The position numbers and the translations under genes were made by a program. Below are positions 19,262 to 26,820 of a stretch of 33,450 nt of DNA, piece by piece; positions within the stretch are counted from its first letter, which is position 1; each line of letters begins with the position of its first letter. This stretch comes from Paracoccaceae bacterium (GTDB lineage: Bacteria; Pseudomonadota; Alphaproteobacteria; Rhodobacterales; Rhodobacteraceae): contig JAQWUC010000057.1 in NCBI GenBank assembly GCA_029242355.1, positions 1-33,450 of the forward strand. Direction: 5' to 3'. The notes beneath the pieces were generated by a model. It saw only the letters and a list, made by a program, of their open reading frames with translations. It did no database searches and was not told where the DNA came from.

Positions 19262-20452
19262 ATGACAGTCCCAACTCGCTCTAAAACGTATATTTTGGTG
19301 TTACTGATTTTAAGTTCAACGCATCTCTTAAATGATTTGATGCAATCACTTATTCCAGCATCGTACCCTATCCTAAAGTTAAATTATTCGTTAAATTTTG
19401 TTCAGATCGGAATGATTACTTTAACTTTTCAGATTGCTGGCGCTTTGTTACAGCCTTTGATTGGAATGATAACTGACAGATACGCCGCACCATATTCTCC
19501 TGTTGTTGGAATGGTGTTTACTCTCTTCGGACTATTAAATCTTGCATTCGCACAGACCTATGAAACAATTCTTATTTCAGTTGCATTAATAGGTATCGGT
19601 TCATCAATTTTTCATCCTGAAGCAACCCGAATCGCACGTTATGCTGCAGGAAGACGTCAAGGATTCGCTCAAGGTGTTTTCCAAGTTGGTGGGCAAACGG
19701 GCGGCGCACTTGGGCCAGTTTTTGCCGCATTGATTATAGTGCCGTGGGGCTTGTCCAGCCTTTCATGGTTCGCCGTGCTTGCCCTTTTTTCTATGGTTCT
19801 TTTAATATGGATTGGTGGGAAGCAACACGAAATTAGCGCTGAATTTTCTGCAATGCAGAAGCGTCAAAAAACAGAAGAGGGAACAAAGGTACACGGAGCC
19901 AAAGTTATCAGCGTGGGCCTTTTTGTTTTGACCTTTTTGATGTTTACAAAAAATCTTTATGGCGAAAGTTTTCGTTCGTTTTATACCTTTTATTTAATTG
20001 AACATTTCGGTTTATCCATCACTGCATCTCAATGGATGCTCTTTATTTTTCTTTTTTCAGCAGCGGTGGGTGTGTTGCTTGGAGGGATTATTGGAGATAG
20101 AATAGGCAGATATTGGATTATATGGATTTCAGTACTTGGACCTTTGCCACTCACTCTTATTCTCCCTTATGCGAATTTATTCTGGACCGGTATTTTAACG
20201 GTTATTATAAACCTTATAATGGCTAGCGCTTTTGCGTCGATTTTGATTTATGCAATTGATCTTTTACCTAATCGAATAGGTTTGATTGGTGGATTGTTTT
20301 ATGGATTAAACTTTGCGCTTGGTGGAGTTGCGGCAGGATTTTTGGGCATACTTGCTGAAAATTATGGTGTTGAGACTGTATATCTAATTTGCTCTTTTAT
20401 GCCACTTGCCGGATTGATGGCATGGTTTCTACCCCGAGTTAATGATACTTAG
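19262..20452 (+). CDS. MFS transporter, Fsr-like (fosmidomycin-resistance family)
   Basis: 396-residue, twelve-helix major facilitator. The N-terminal half closely follows the Fsr branch: SSTHLLNDLMQSLIPASYPI, QIGMITLTFQIAGALLQPLI, then GIGSSIFHPEATRIARYAAG and RQGFAQGVFQVGGQTGGALG. The MFS loop motif is GMITDRYAAP, and the second-half equivalent is GGIIGDRIGRYW. E. coli Fsr exports fosmidomycin; in marine bacteria the natural substrate is unknown, so no gene symbol is assigned. The promoter region is shared with the small exported genes on the other strand. dtd follows 76 bases downstream on the same strand but has its own strong ribosome site. Confidence 0.9.
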   Translation: MTVPTRSKTYILVLLILSSTHLLNDLMQSLIPASYPILKLNYSLNFVQIGMITLTFQIAGALLQPLIGMITDRYAAPYSPVVGMVFTLFGLLNLAFAQTYETILISVALIGIGSSIFHPEATRIARYAAGRRQGFAQGVFQVGGQTGGALGPVFAALIIVPWGLSSLSWFAVLALFSMVLLIWIGGKQHEISAEFSAMQKRQKTEEGTKVHGAKVISVGLFVLTFLMFTKNLYGESFRSFYTFYLIEHFGLSITASQWMLFIFLFSAAVGVLLGGIIGDRIGRYWIIWISVLGPLPLTLILPYANLFWTGILTVIINLIMASAFASILIYAIDLLPNRIGLIGGLFYGLNFALGGVAAGFLGILAENYGVETVYLICSFMPLAGLMAWFLPRVNDT

Positions 20453-20528
20453 CTCTTTTGCTTTTTAAATCTTCTGTTGTTTTGGTAAAGTTGGAATATG
20501 GGAGTATAAATATTTTAAGGAGGCAGTT

Positions 20529-20972
20529 ATGCGAGCTTTAATTCAAAGGGTTTTACAAGCTAGTGTGACTATTGATAATGAAGTTATTTCAGAGATAAAA
20601 CTTGGGTTGTTGGTGTTTATTTGCGCCATGTCTGAGGATACCGAATTAAATGCTGAGAAAATGGCCCTCAAAATATCAAAGATTAGAATTTTCAATGATG
20701 AAAATGGAAAGATGAATAAATCAATTTTAGATATCGGAGGCGAAGCAATTGTTGTTAGTCAATTTACGTTATCCGCTGATACAACCAGAGGAAACAGACC
20801 AGGTTTTTCTGCTGCCGCAACACCAGAAAAAGGTGATATATTGTATGAGTATTTCTCAAAGGAATTTCAAAAATGTGGTATTCCTGTGAAGAAAGGGGTT
20901 TTTGGAGGAGATATGAAAGTATCACTTTTAAATGATGGGCCAACAACTATTTGGATTGATAATGCAAGTTAG
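20529..20972 (+). CDS. dtd: D-aminoacyl-tRNA deacylase
   Basis: 147-residue DTD protein that removes D-amino acids (and glycine mischarged on tRNA-Ala), recycling tRNA; cytoplasmic homodimer. [18 protein letters not shown] is the standard N-terminus. [20 protein letters not shown] is the first active-site motif (SQFTL), and the cross-subunit Gly-cisPro motif is Gly137-Pro138 in LLNDGPTT. Length is exactly that of bacterial Dtd. A very strong ribosome site (AAGGAGG) lies 7 bases upstream. Probably constitutive. It follows the Fsr-like exporter and is convergent with an unknown membrane protein. Confidence 0.96.
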   Translation: MRALIQRVLQASVTIDNEVISEIKLGLLVFICAMSEDTELNAEKMALKISKIRIFNDENGKMNKSILDIGGEAIVVSQFTLSADTTRGNRPGFSAAATPEKGDILYEYFSKEFQKCGIPVKKGVFGGDMKVSLLNDGPTTIWIDNAS

Positions 20973-21033
20973 TATTATTTTTTCTTAAACAAAAACTGCA
21001 CAACTAATATTAGGAAATTTAAGTTTCAGGATG

Positions 21034-21450
21034 TCAGTAAAATTTACTTCTAATTTCTGGTAAATAAATGAGACAGATAGTAATGCCTTGGACAATAAAA
21101 AACGCAGGTGATACAATGTAAAAAATCAATAAATAAAATATATCCTGCGAAAATTGTGATGGATTTAAAAGCTCACTTAAAAATCCTAATATTATAAAAG
21201 CGCTTACCATAGGAACAAATAATAATACTCCGAGGTATTTATATCTTAGTAAAAAGTACGAAGTTATAAAATATCCAATAGAAAATATAAAAAATAAAAT
21301 ACCGCCTATATCTGTTGATGGACTAGAAGACATAACATTATAATTTGAGAGTCGAACAGAAGCACCCCAGACGATAATAATCATAAGCATTGAGATTTTT
21401 AACAGTATTATCCTAGTAAAAATTTTTTCAAAATTCATCCTGGTTTCCAT
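21034..21450 (-). CDS. Four-helix membrane protein of unknown function
   Basis: 138 residues with four predicted transmembrane helices (LLKISMLMIIIVWGASV; GILFFIFSIGYFITSYFLL; YLGVLLFVPMVSAFIILGFL; YLLIFYIVSPAFFIVQGITI). The first two codons after the start are METR; a second ATG four codons in (21438) is an equally good start with GGAAACCAGG close upstream. No conserved motif recognised. It lies between convergent dtd and the methyltransferase pseudogene. Codon use is A/T rich like its neighbours. Confidence 0.55.
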   Translation of the reverse strand: METRMNFEKIFTRIILLKISMLMIIIVWGASVRLSNYNVMSSSPSTDIGGILFFIFSIGYFITSYFLLRYKYLGVLLFVPMVSAFIILGFLSELLNPSQFSQDIFYLLIFYIVSPAFFIVQGITICLIYLPEIRSKFY

Positions 21451-21561
21451 AACAATTAATTACCCATCTGTTATCAACTTCTGAGTAACACTACCAGTAG
21501 GGAGGTATCACGAGTTGTTAATCCTTGCAAACAATGTGAACTTTGAAAACGGAAGATAGAT

Positions 21562-22168
21562 TTGGGAATAAAAAAGAATTTTTTTGCTTCAGCATATAAA
21601 ATAAGTAAGCAATAGGATATTGATTGGCTCTCTACTGATTGGGCAAAGACATATGATAACGAATTAAGAGTGATGGGCTATCGCTCGCCAATCAGGTGCA
21701 CATCAGCTTTAGCTAAATTTGCCCCTCTTGAAACACCAGTCGTAGATTTCGGTTGTGGTACAGGATTATCGGGGTAAGCTTGTAAAAATGTAGGATTCCA
21801 AAATATTTTTGGAACAGAAATTAATATTAGCATGAGAGCCATTGCAAAGAAAAAGATTATTTATCAAGATATTTATAAGACAGATATAAGCAACCCATTT
21901 CCAGAATCTAAGCACTTTTATGGCATTTGTGCCGTTGGGGTTATAAGTTCTGGAGCGGGCCCGCCATCACTATTAGGCCAATCTTTAAAATGCTTAAAAA
22001 TAGATGGTTTCATCTGTTTTTCTTACAATGACCACACTTTAAATATAATGCTACATGGAAGCATTGAAAGAGGTTAACGAATTAGGTGAATTAGAAGAAG
22101 TGTTTTACGAATATGGCGATCACTTAAAGTCTAAGAGTTTACGGTCAAACGTCTATGTTTTTCGTTAG
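21562..22168 (+). pseudogene. Broken paralogue of the SAM methyltransferase at 6283-6903
   Basis: The translation follows the intact methyltransferase almost residue by residue: KKNFFASAYKISKQ, TAG (21613), DIDWLSTDWAKTYDNEL, then LETPVVDFGCGTGLSG, TAA (21775), then VGFQNIFGTEIN, GICAVGVISSGAGPPSLL and DGFICFSYNDHTL. After about 22050 the frame shifts, and the tail MEALKEVNELGELEEVFYEY then GDHLKSKSLRSNVYVFR ends at TAG 22168. The start codon has become TTG. Aligned parts are about 70% identical by eye, so the duplication is old. Two nonsense codons and a frameshift make it non-functional. The two copies lie on opposite strands about 15 kb apart, with no flanking repeats or mobile element seen. 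Confidence 0.9.
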
Positions 22169-22241
22169 AAAACGGATTAGTCGCACAATTCTGTTTAATT
22201 GATTAGTCATTATCTTCAAGGTATTATTAATCTTTTGAGCG

Positions 22242-22268
22242 CGGTCCGGGCGACAAGGACCCGAACCG
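22242..22268. repeat. G+C-rich hairpin between convergent genes
   Basis: CGGTCCGGG (22242-22250) pairs with CCCGAACCG (22260-22268) with one C/A mismatch and a 9-base loop. It stands out in an A/T-rich setting between the methyltransferase pseudogene and a convergent small exported-protein gene. There is no T-run on either side, so it may be a bidirectional transcript end or a leftover of a repeat element. Confidence 0.4.
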
Positions 22269-22278
22269 ACAAATCACA

Positions 22279-22530
22279 TTAGTTGACCATGGTAAGTTTT
22301 AGTGCATCACCGCAGGAGCTAATACTGCTCACAGCCATTCCCTGATTATGCATCATTTGGCAATCAGCTGCTAATTCTTTAACATCAGCTTTTAAAGTTT
22401 CAGCGATTGAAGCCGTATTTAAAAACTGGTCAATTTGGGAGTTAAATGCTGCCATATCAGAACAATTTCCTGCCCATGACTGAGATCCCAACATAATAGC
22501 GCTAATAAATATGATTCCTTTGAATTTCAT
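22279..22530 (-). CDS. Small periplasmic protein with Sec leader (83 aa)
   Basis: I start at the ATG at 22530 (MKFKGIIFISAIMLGSQSWA|GN), because AAAGGA lies about 6 bases upstream and the leader is canonical; 26 further upstream codons have no ribosome site. The mature part of about 62 residues is helical with three cysteines (NCSDMA, DCQMMH, SCGDAL) and rich in Ala, Asp and Met. No family recognised. Its neighbours, the sterol desaturase-like gene upstream on the same strand and the convergent pseudogene, give no hint. Confidence 0.6.
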   Translation of the reverse strand: MKFKGIIFISAIMLGSQSWAGNCSDMAAFNSQIDQFLNTASIAETLKADVKELAADCQMMHNQGMAVSSISSCGDALKLTMVN

Positions 22531-22675
22531 GATTTTATCCTTTATAATTATTTGCCATAGGTAAAACGTAATGATAAAAAGTAAAGAAGGTGCGAAAAAA
22601 TGTCTCAACTTTGCAAAATTGAATTTTTCTAGGATAGTATATTCGTAAAAGGTCTTTTAACTTGTACCTTAGTAA

Positions 22676-23686
22676 TTACCTGTTTTTTATTTTTAAACGG
22701 CTTTTTTCTTTCAAACGCTTGCGGAGTCGCTCGTGAGCCTCCTTACTACCATCATGTAAAGTCCCAAACCACTGGTCCAACGGTAGTATGCCATCAGCAT
22801 AATTGCATTCAAAGTATTTGTGATGCAAGTAATGGGCATAGCTATCCGCATCAAAACTTTTACCATTGCGAAAATTTATTCGGTCAAATCCAGCGTGGCC
22901 TGGGGCAGGACTTAAACCGGCATGAACTAATGTAATAATAACAAAAGCAGGGTGAAAGGGGAAAATGAGGTATGCCAGTACACAAGAAAAATAAAACAAA
23001 TGTTCTATTGGATGCATTGCTAATCCAGACCAGGGCCCTGGGTTAGTATTTTTATGATGAATCCGGTGGGCTATCGAGTAAAGTGGCTGAAAATGAATCA
23101 GGCGATGTATTACATAAAAGTGAAGGTCGCGCCAAAAATGAATTAGGAAGATCATCGAGATAAAGTAAAAAATGTTTTGGTCAATGCTTATGACTTCAAT
23201 AAAATTATTTGCTGCAACCCATAAAATTCCTAATTCGAATGCTGTCCATGTTGTTACCCCACTAAAGAAAGTAAGAATAATATTATCAATATTTTGATTA
23301 TTAAACATAAATTGTTTTGAGTTTTTGGAGGGCCATCGAAGATTAAACTTATATTCAGTATTTTGTGCACGTTTTATATATAAACGGTAATGAAAAGCTC
23401 CAAAATAAAGGGTGACAAGAAAGCTATTTCTTAAAAAAATTAATAAGGTCAGTTTGATGCTTGGATTTGCATAACTTTCTAAAGGAGGGGATAAAAAAAA
23501 CCAAGCAATTAGGCCGATACTGACGTACAATGTGTTCCAAGGAAGAAAATAACCCGGAATAGACATTATCCATTTGACTGCAGCTAGGGGTTGTACAGGC
23601 CAAATAAAAATTGGTGGGTATCCAACGCGTTTGTAAGGTTTATAATTTCCTCTCGAATCTCGACGTCCGAATTTTGATTCAATCAC
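22676..23686 (-). CDS. Sterol desaturase/fatty acid hydroxylase superfamily membrane protein
   Basis: 336-residue di-iron membrane oxygenase. After several N-terminal helices the histidine clusters typical of the superfamily appear: HFYVIHRLIH (His189, His194, His198), HRIHHKN (His207, His210, His211), HPIEH (His225, His229) and HYLHH (His285, His288, His289). Members hydroxylate or desaturate sterols, carotenoids, fatty acids or other lipids using oxygen and two irons. Substrate unknown. The start is a GTG only 5 bases after the stop of the AEC transporter, so the two form an operon. Confidence 0.88.
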   Translation of the reverse strand: MIESKFGRRDSRGNYKPYKRVGYPPIFIWPVQPLAAVKWIMSIPGYFLPWNTLYVSIGLIAWFFLSPPLESYANPSIKLTLLIFLRNSFLVTLYFGAFHYRLYIKRAQNTEYKFNLRWPSKNSKQFMFNNQNIDNIILTFFSGVTTWTAFELGILWVAANNFIEVISIDQNIFYFISMIFLIHFWRDLHFYVIHRLIHFQPLYSIAHRIHHKNTNPGPWSGLAMHPIEHLFYFSCVLAYLIFPFHPAFVIITLVHAGLSPAPGHAGFDRINFRNGKSFDADSYAHYLHHKYFECNYADGILPLDQWFGTLHDGSKEAHERLRKRLKEKSRLKIKNR

Positions 23687-23691
23687 CGTAT

Positions 23692-24642
23692 TTATCCTAA
23701 GCTATCTAAAAGAAATAAAGTTAGGGGAACCGTGATACTAGCGATTATAGTAGTCCCCATTATAGCTGTGGCACTCCGTCCACTATACGCGTTGTAGAAT
23801 TGAGATAAAGCAAAAACATTTGCAGCTATTGGTAGACATGAAAACAAGATAGCTACTTTTATCCAAAGAATATCCAATTCCCTAAAACCAAACATTGAGC
23901 AGGATAAGAAAATGAGTGCTGTTAGAATTGGATGGACTACTAATTTGAGAACGACTAGTGATCCTATTTCATTTTTTACTGATGAAATTGGCTGCCCGAC
24001 TAAGGTTACTCCAAGGGCAAAAAGTGCTGTTGGAGCCGCAGCACCCGCTAACATTTCTAATAAAAGAGCAGGCGTTTTGGGGATTCTTATACCTAGAGAC
24101 AACGCAGAAAACCCAAACAAAACTGATAATAGTAGTGGATTTCGAACCATTGAGTGAATCGCATTTTTTAAAGATTTTTCAAGAGAGTTAGAATTTGATT
24201 GGGCTTCTGATATAGCTGTTAAGGTTAATAAAACTATAGTATCTGCGACTAATATTAAGGCCATAGGTACTGCTGCTTCATGACCAAACGCAAGGATGCA
24301 TAATGGAATTCCAATATATCCATAATTTGGATAGGAGGCGTTCAAAGCGAACATAGCAGGGTCAGAATTTGAAAGGGAAAAAAATTTTCGTGCTATGACG
24401 AATGCTATTAAGAAAAGTATAATTGTCGAAATCTCGTATTGAAAAACAAAAGAAACGTCAATGGCGGTAGTTATCGGGCTTTGTGTAATTGAAAGAAACA
24501 TAAAGGGTGGAAGAACAACAAAAAAAGCGAAACGAGCTAATGTGTGCCCATGATCTGTTGTGAACCAACTCATTTTACATGAGAAGCTACCTAAAAATAT
24601 TATTATAAAAAAGGGAGTCGTAATAGTAAGGATATCAATCAA
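23692..24642 (-). CDS. AEC-family transporter (auxin efflux carrier fold)
   Basis: 316-residue ten-helix permease of the AEC family. The N-terminal repeat has FAFFVVLPPFMFLSI, with the broken helix of the family, and the middle reads ALNASYPNYGYIGIPLCILAFG, the family hallmark N-x-G-x-x-G-x-P. The second repeat has AAPTALFALGVTLVG and LPIAANVFALSQFYN. Bacterial AEC proteins move dicarboxylates or other organic anions. Its gene runs into the sterol desaturase-like gene 5 bases downstream, so exporter and lipid-modifying oxygenase are probably co-expressed. Confidence 0.9.
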   Translation of the reverse strand: MIDILTITTPFFIIIFLGSFSCKMSWFTTDHGHTLARFAFFVVLPPFMFLSITQSPITTAIDVSFVFQYEISTIILFLIAFVIARKFFSLSNSDPAMFALNASYPNYGYIGIPLCILAFGHEAAVPMALILVADTIVLLTLTAISEAQSNSNSLEKSLKNAIHSMVRNPLLLSVLFGFSALSLGIRIPKTPALLLEMLAGAAAPTALFALGVTLVGQPISSVKNEIGSLVVLKLVVHPILTALIFLSCSMFGFRELDILWIKVAILFSCLPIAANVFALSQFYNAYSGRSATAIMGTTIIASITVPLTLFLLDSLG

Positions 24643-25041
24643 AATTATCTCTCAATTTAGGGGGTGGTTTGCTGCTAATTCTCTATATATAAAATTAAAA
24701 TTGGTTCTTATCATGTACATCTTGTTTTAGTCCAATAGATAAAATCATTTGTGTTCTCAGAAAGCATGTTTTGTTTTCTGTGTGATATTATTTTGAACCG
24801 TTTACATGGTTTGAGTGAATTTCTTTTGGCTAGCTTTTTACTTAAAATAATTTTATTTGAATAAATAAATATTATTTTAACGATCAATAGAGTTTGAATA
24901 TTTTCCAGATATATTGGAATTTATATTTTTTTTGTTTCACAACATATTGAAATAAAGTTTTATGTTGTGGTAATTTTACTTAATTTTAAATGCAAACAAG
25001 TGGTGACAATTAGTTAACCTCATTTATTTCAGGAGATCATT
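24643..25041 (+). promoter_or_regulatory. A/T-rich divergent promoter region with a 9-bp inverted repeat
   Basis: About 400 bases, very A/T rich, between the AEC transporter and the gene at 25042. No coding frame is convincing. CACAACATA (24938-24946) and TATGTTGTG (24961-24969) form a perfect inverted repeat with a 14-base gap, about 70 bases before the downstream ATG, either an operator or a leader hairpin. AGGAG precedes that ATG. Confidence 0.4.
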
Positions 25042-25356
25042 ATGGCCCCCAAACTTGTTTCAACAAATATTGTTGAGTATCAATCAAAAGCCCATATGGA
25101 GCTTTCGATCTACCGAACAGAGAATGCTCTGAAAGATACTATAGATAAGATGAAGGCGAATGGTTTGCATAGGTTAACCGTTAGTCAAATCTTGAATAAA
25201 GCTTCATCTTTCAAGTTGTCTTTTAATTGGTAATACCTTGACGAAAAGGCTTTTATAAAATGCCAAGAAATTTTGAACCAAAAATTGGCAGAAACGGACA
25301 GGTTGCCGGTAAAATTATCTACTCATCGAGGTATTGTTTTATTTGATTTTACTTGA
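25042..25356 (+). pseudogene. Small gene interrupted by an in-frame TAA
   Basis: A strong ribosome site (AGGAG) and ATG at 25042 start MAPKLVSTNIVEYQSKAHME, and the protein runs for 63 residues to FKLSFNW and TAA (25231-25233). The same frame then stays open for 40 codons with coding character: YLDEKAFIKCQEILNQKLAE, TDRLPVKLSTHRGIVLFDFT, to TGA 25354-25356. The intact protein would be 104 residues, helical and charged, without leader. No family recognised. It lies about 80 bases upstream of the DMSP lyase on the same strand. Either the gene is dead, or the first 63 residues are the product, or the base is an error. Confidence 0.5.
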
Positions 25357-25435
25357 TTCTATATGGTTTTTTTAAATAAAATTAAGTTTGCGACGGCTTT
25401 AAAGAAATAAATCCTAAATTTGGTTAAGTGCCCTA

Positions 25436-26068
25436 ATGATATTGCTTCAAAAGCTTGTGATTGAAATAATAAATTTTTTTGATCAGAACGTAAAAAATGC
25501 ATCTGAAAGAGATGTAGTGGACCGTTTGAAGACCGTTCCCCTCAGGCACGAAAATTTTGTTAGCTTGAAAGTAAAAAAGATTCCTAAAGAGAGGGCGCTT
25601 GAAAAGGCATTATCAACAATTTCAGGGAGCTCTTTGAAAAATATTAGGGGGTGTATTTATAAAGCTTATTCCGAGATGCATTGGAATATTGATTCTGGTT
25701 TGTTTTATGAAAAAGATTCTGGAATTGGGCAGCAATATTTAAATGGCAATATGCATGCAGAATTTATTGGGCCTGAGAATGGTGCATTTAAATCGGATGA
25801 ATTAAGATTAGGATTATTTTTATTGGAACCCAATATATTCTATCCAGATCATAAACATGAAGCGCCTGAATTATATTTAAATTTAACAAATGGAACTGAA
25901 TGGCGGTTTGAAGGAATGCGTTGGCAAGAAAAAGATTCAGGGAGTATAATTTATAATGAACCGTTTTGCGTGCATGCAATGAAGACGAATAGGTTGCCCT
26001 TTTTATCAGTCTGGTGTTGGCCTAATAATTCGACAAAAAAGTGTATTGTTGTTCCGCAGCGGCCATAA
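25436..26068 (+). CDS. Putative dimethylsulfoniopropionate (DMSP) lyase, DddQ-like cupin
   Basis: 210 residues, the usual size of DddQ. The C-terminal half is a single cupin: FYPDHKHEAPELYLNLTNGT supplies His139, His141, Glu145 and Tyr147, and FCVHAMKTN supplies His180. The His-x3-Glu-x-Tyr motif and the Tyr-to-His spacing of 33 residues agree with metal ligands and catalytic Tyr of DddQ as I remember them; the HAMKTNRLPFLSVWCW ending is also typical. DddQ cleaves DMSP to dimethyl sulfide and acrylate with a bound metal. DddL, DddW and DddK share the cupin, so the exact type is inferred. No acrylate-utilisation gene is nearby. The ribosome site is weak. Confidence 0.75.
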   Translation: MILLQKLVIEIINFFDQNVKNASERDVVDRLKTVPLRHENFVSLKVKKIPKERALEKALSTISGSSLKNIRGCIYKAYSEMHWNIDSGLFYEKDSGIGQQYLNGNMHAEFIGPENGAFKSDELRLGLFLLEPNIFYPDHKHEAPELYLNLTNGTEWRFEGMRWQEKDSGSIIYNEPFCVHAMKTNRLPFLSVWCWPNNSTKKCIVVPQRP

Positions 26069-26085
26069 GATGAGTAGGACTGCAA

Positions 26086-26181
26086 ATGGCTAGAGCTGAC
26101 ATATATATGCTGATTGAGGCCGGTGTTATTATCTTATTGGTTGGATATATGTATTGGAGATCAACTAGACCAAGGAAATAG
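26086..26181 (+). CDS. Tiny membrane peptide (31 aa) after the DMSP lyase
   Basis: Eighteen bases after the lyase stop, ATG opens MARADIYMLIEAGVIILLVG followed by YMYWRSTRPRK and TAG. It has one transmembrane helix with a positively charged end, N-out topology by the positive-inside rule. TAGGA lies about 8 bases upstream. The core VGYMYWRS resembles the peptide encoded at 26489-26560 on the other strand. Function unknown; position suggests co-transcription with the lyase. Confidence 0.4.
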   Translation: MARADIYMLIEAGVIILLVGYMYWRSTRPRK

Positions 26182-26288
26182 CTTTATTATCTAAGAATGC
26201 TATTTAAATTGATTGTGAATGTGCAGTTTCCCGTTGATTTATAGATTATATGATATGTGCTTATGCTTATCTTGTATCCTCTTGATAA

Positions 26289-26483
26289 TTAGTACTCCCA
26301 AATCTTTGTAATTTTATCTATTCTAAACCCTGCAACATTGGCAAACTGGGTGTTGATACGTTGTTCAGCATTTTCAGGCGACGTACCTTCGATAATCAAT
26401 GAATTATATTCAATTTCTTTTTTCCCATCAGTAAGGGCGATGATATGGAAATCAACTTTGTATTCAGTTTCCCAATTTTTCAT
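26289..26483 (-). CDS. Small hypothetical protein (64 aa)
   Basis: MKNWETEYKVDFHIIALTDG continues KKEIEYNSLIIEGTSPENAE, QRINTQFANVAGFRIDKITKIWEY. The alternation suggests a small alpha/beta protein of strand-strand-helix-strand type, without leader or membrane segment. A GTG three codons upstream (26492) is also possible. Coding-like tiny frame 26489-26560 ends just before it and overlaps a GTG start. No family recognised. Confidence 0.5.
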   Translation of the reverse strand: MKNWETEYKVDFHIIALTDGKKEIEYNSLIIEGTSPENAEQRINTQFANVAGFRIDKITKIWEY

Positions 26484-26488
26484 TTTAC

Positions 26489-26560
26489 TCACTTATCATC
26501 ACTTTTAGATGTCCAATAAAGATATCCGATAAGAACTAGAAAACCTTCACCATCTAACAA
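26489..26560 (-). CDS. Possible tiny membrane peptide upstream of the 64-aa protein
   Basis: In this frame the sequence reads LDGEGFLVLIGYLYWTSKSD DK and ends with TGA 5 bases before the ATG at 26483. The only start is a TTG at 26560 without a ribosome site; further codons upstream are also hydrophobic (SLLILL). It is listed because its core LVLIGYLYWTS matches ILLVGYMYWRS of the peptide at 26086-26181. Existence uncertain. Confidence 0.25.
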   Translation of the reverse strand: MLDGEGFLVLIGYLYWTSKSDDK

Positions 26561-26820
26561 AAGTATAAGTAAACTATATCCATAAAAGTATCTTCACAGA
26601 CGAATCTTATTATGTAAACGTATAGATCTTCAATAATTACTGAAAGATTAGTACCCTTTGAAATGCAGATACTTGGTGATTTTCAAAAATTAAATCGATC
26701 AGCTATAACTTGTAAAGGTTATCTTTAGCATCAAATCGCTGGACGAAGGTATTCTTTTAAATGCTAACAAAAAAAACTCGAGTAGCAATTATTATAAGTT
26801 TCGGTTTAGATGTATAGTAT
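26561..26820 (+). other. Spacer before aconitase X, nothing else recognised
   Basis: A/T-rich divergent spacer of about 260 bases, or about 330 if the tiny peptide is not real. It should hold promoters for the aconitase X gene and the small minus-strand genes, but no -35/-10 pair stands out and no hairpin with a T-run is seen. Confidence 0.4.

Noticed and set aside
22235-22275. tRNA fragment at the GGTTCGGG-like stretch
   Set aside because: No acceptor, D or anticodon arm can be assembled around it; it is only a hairpin.
25436-26068. Calling the cupin a general sugar-phosphate or germin-type cupin
   Set aside because: The His-x-His-x3-Glu-x-Tyr set with the distant His and the HAMKT ending fits DMSP lyases more closely.
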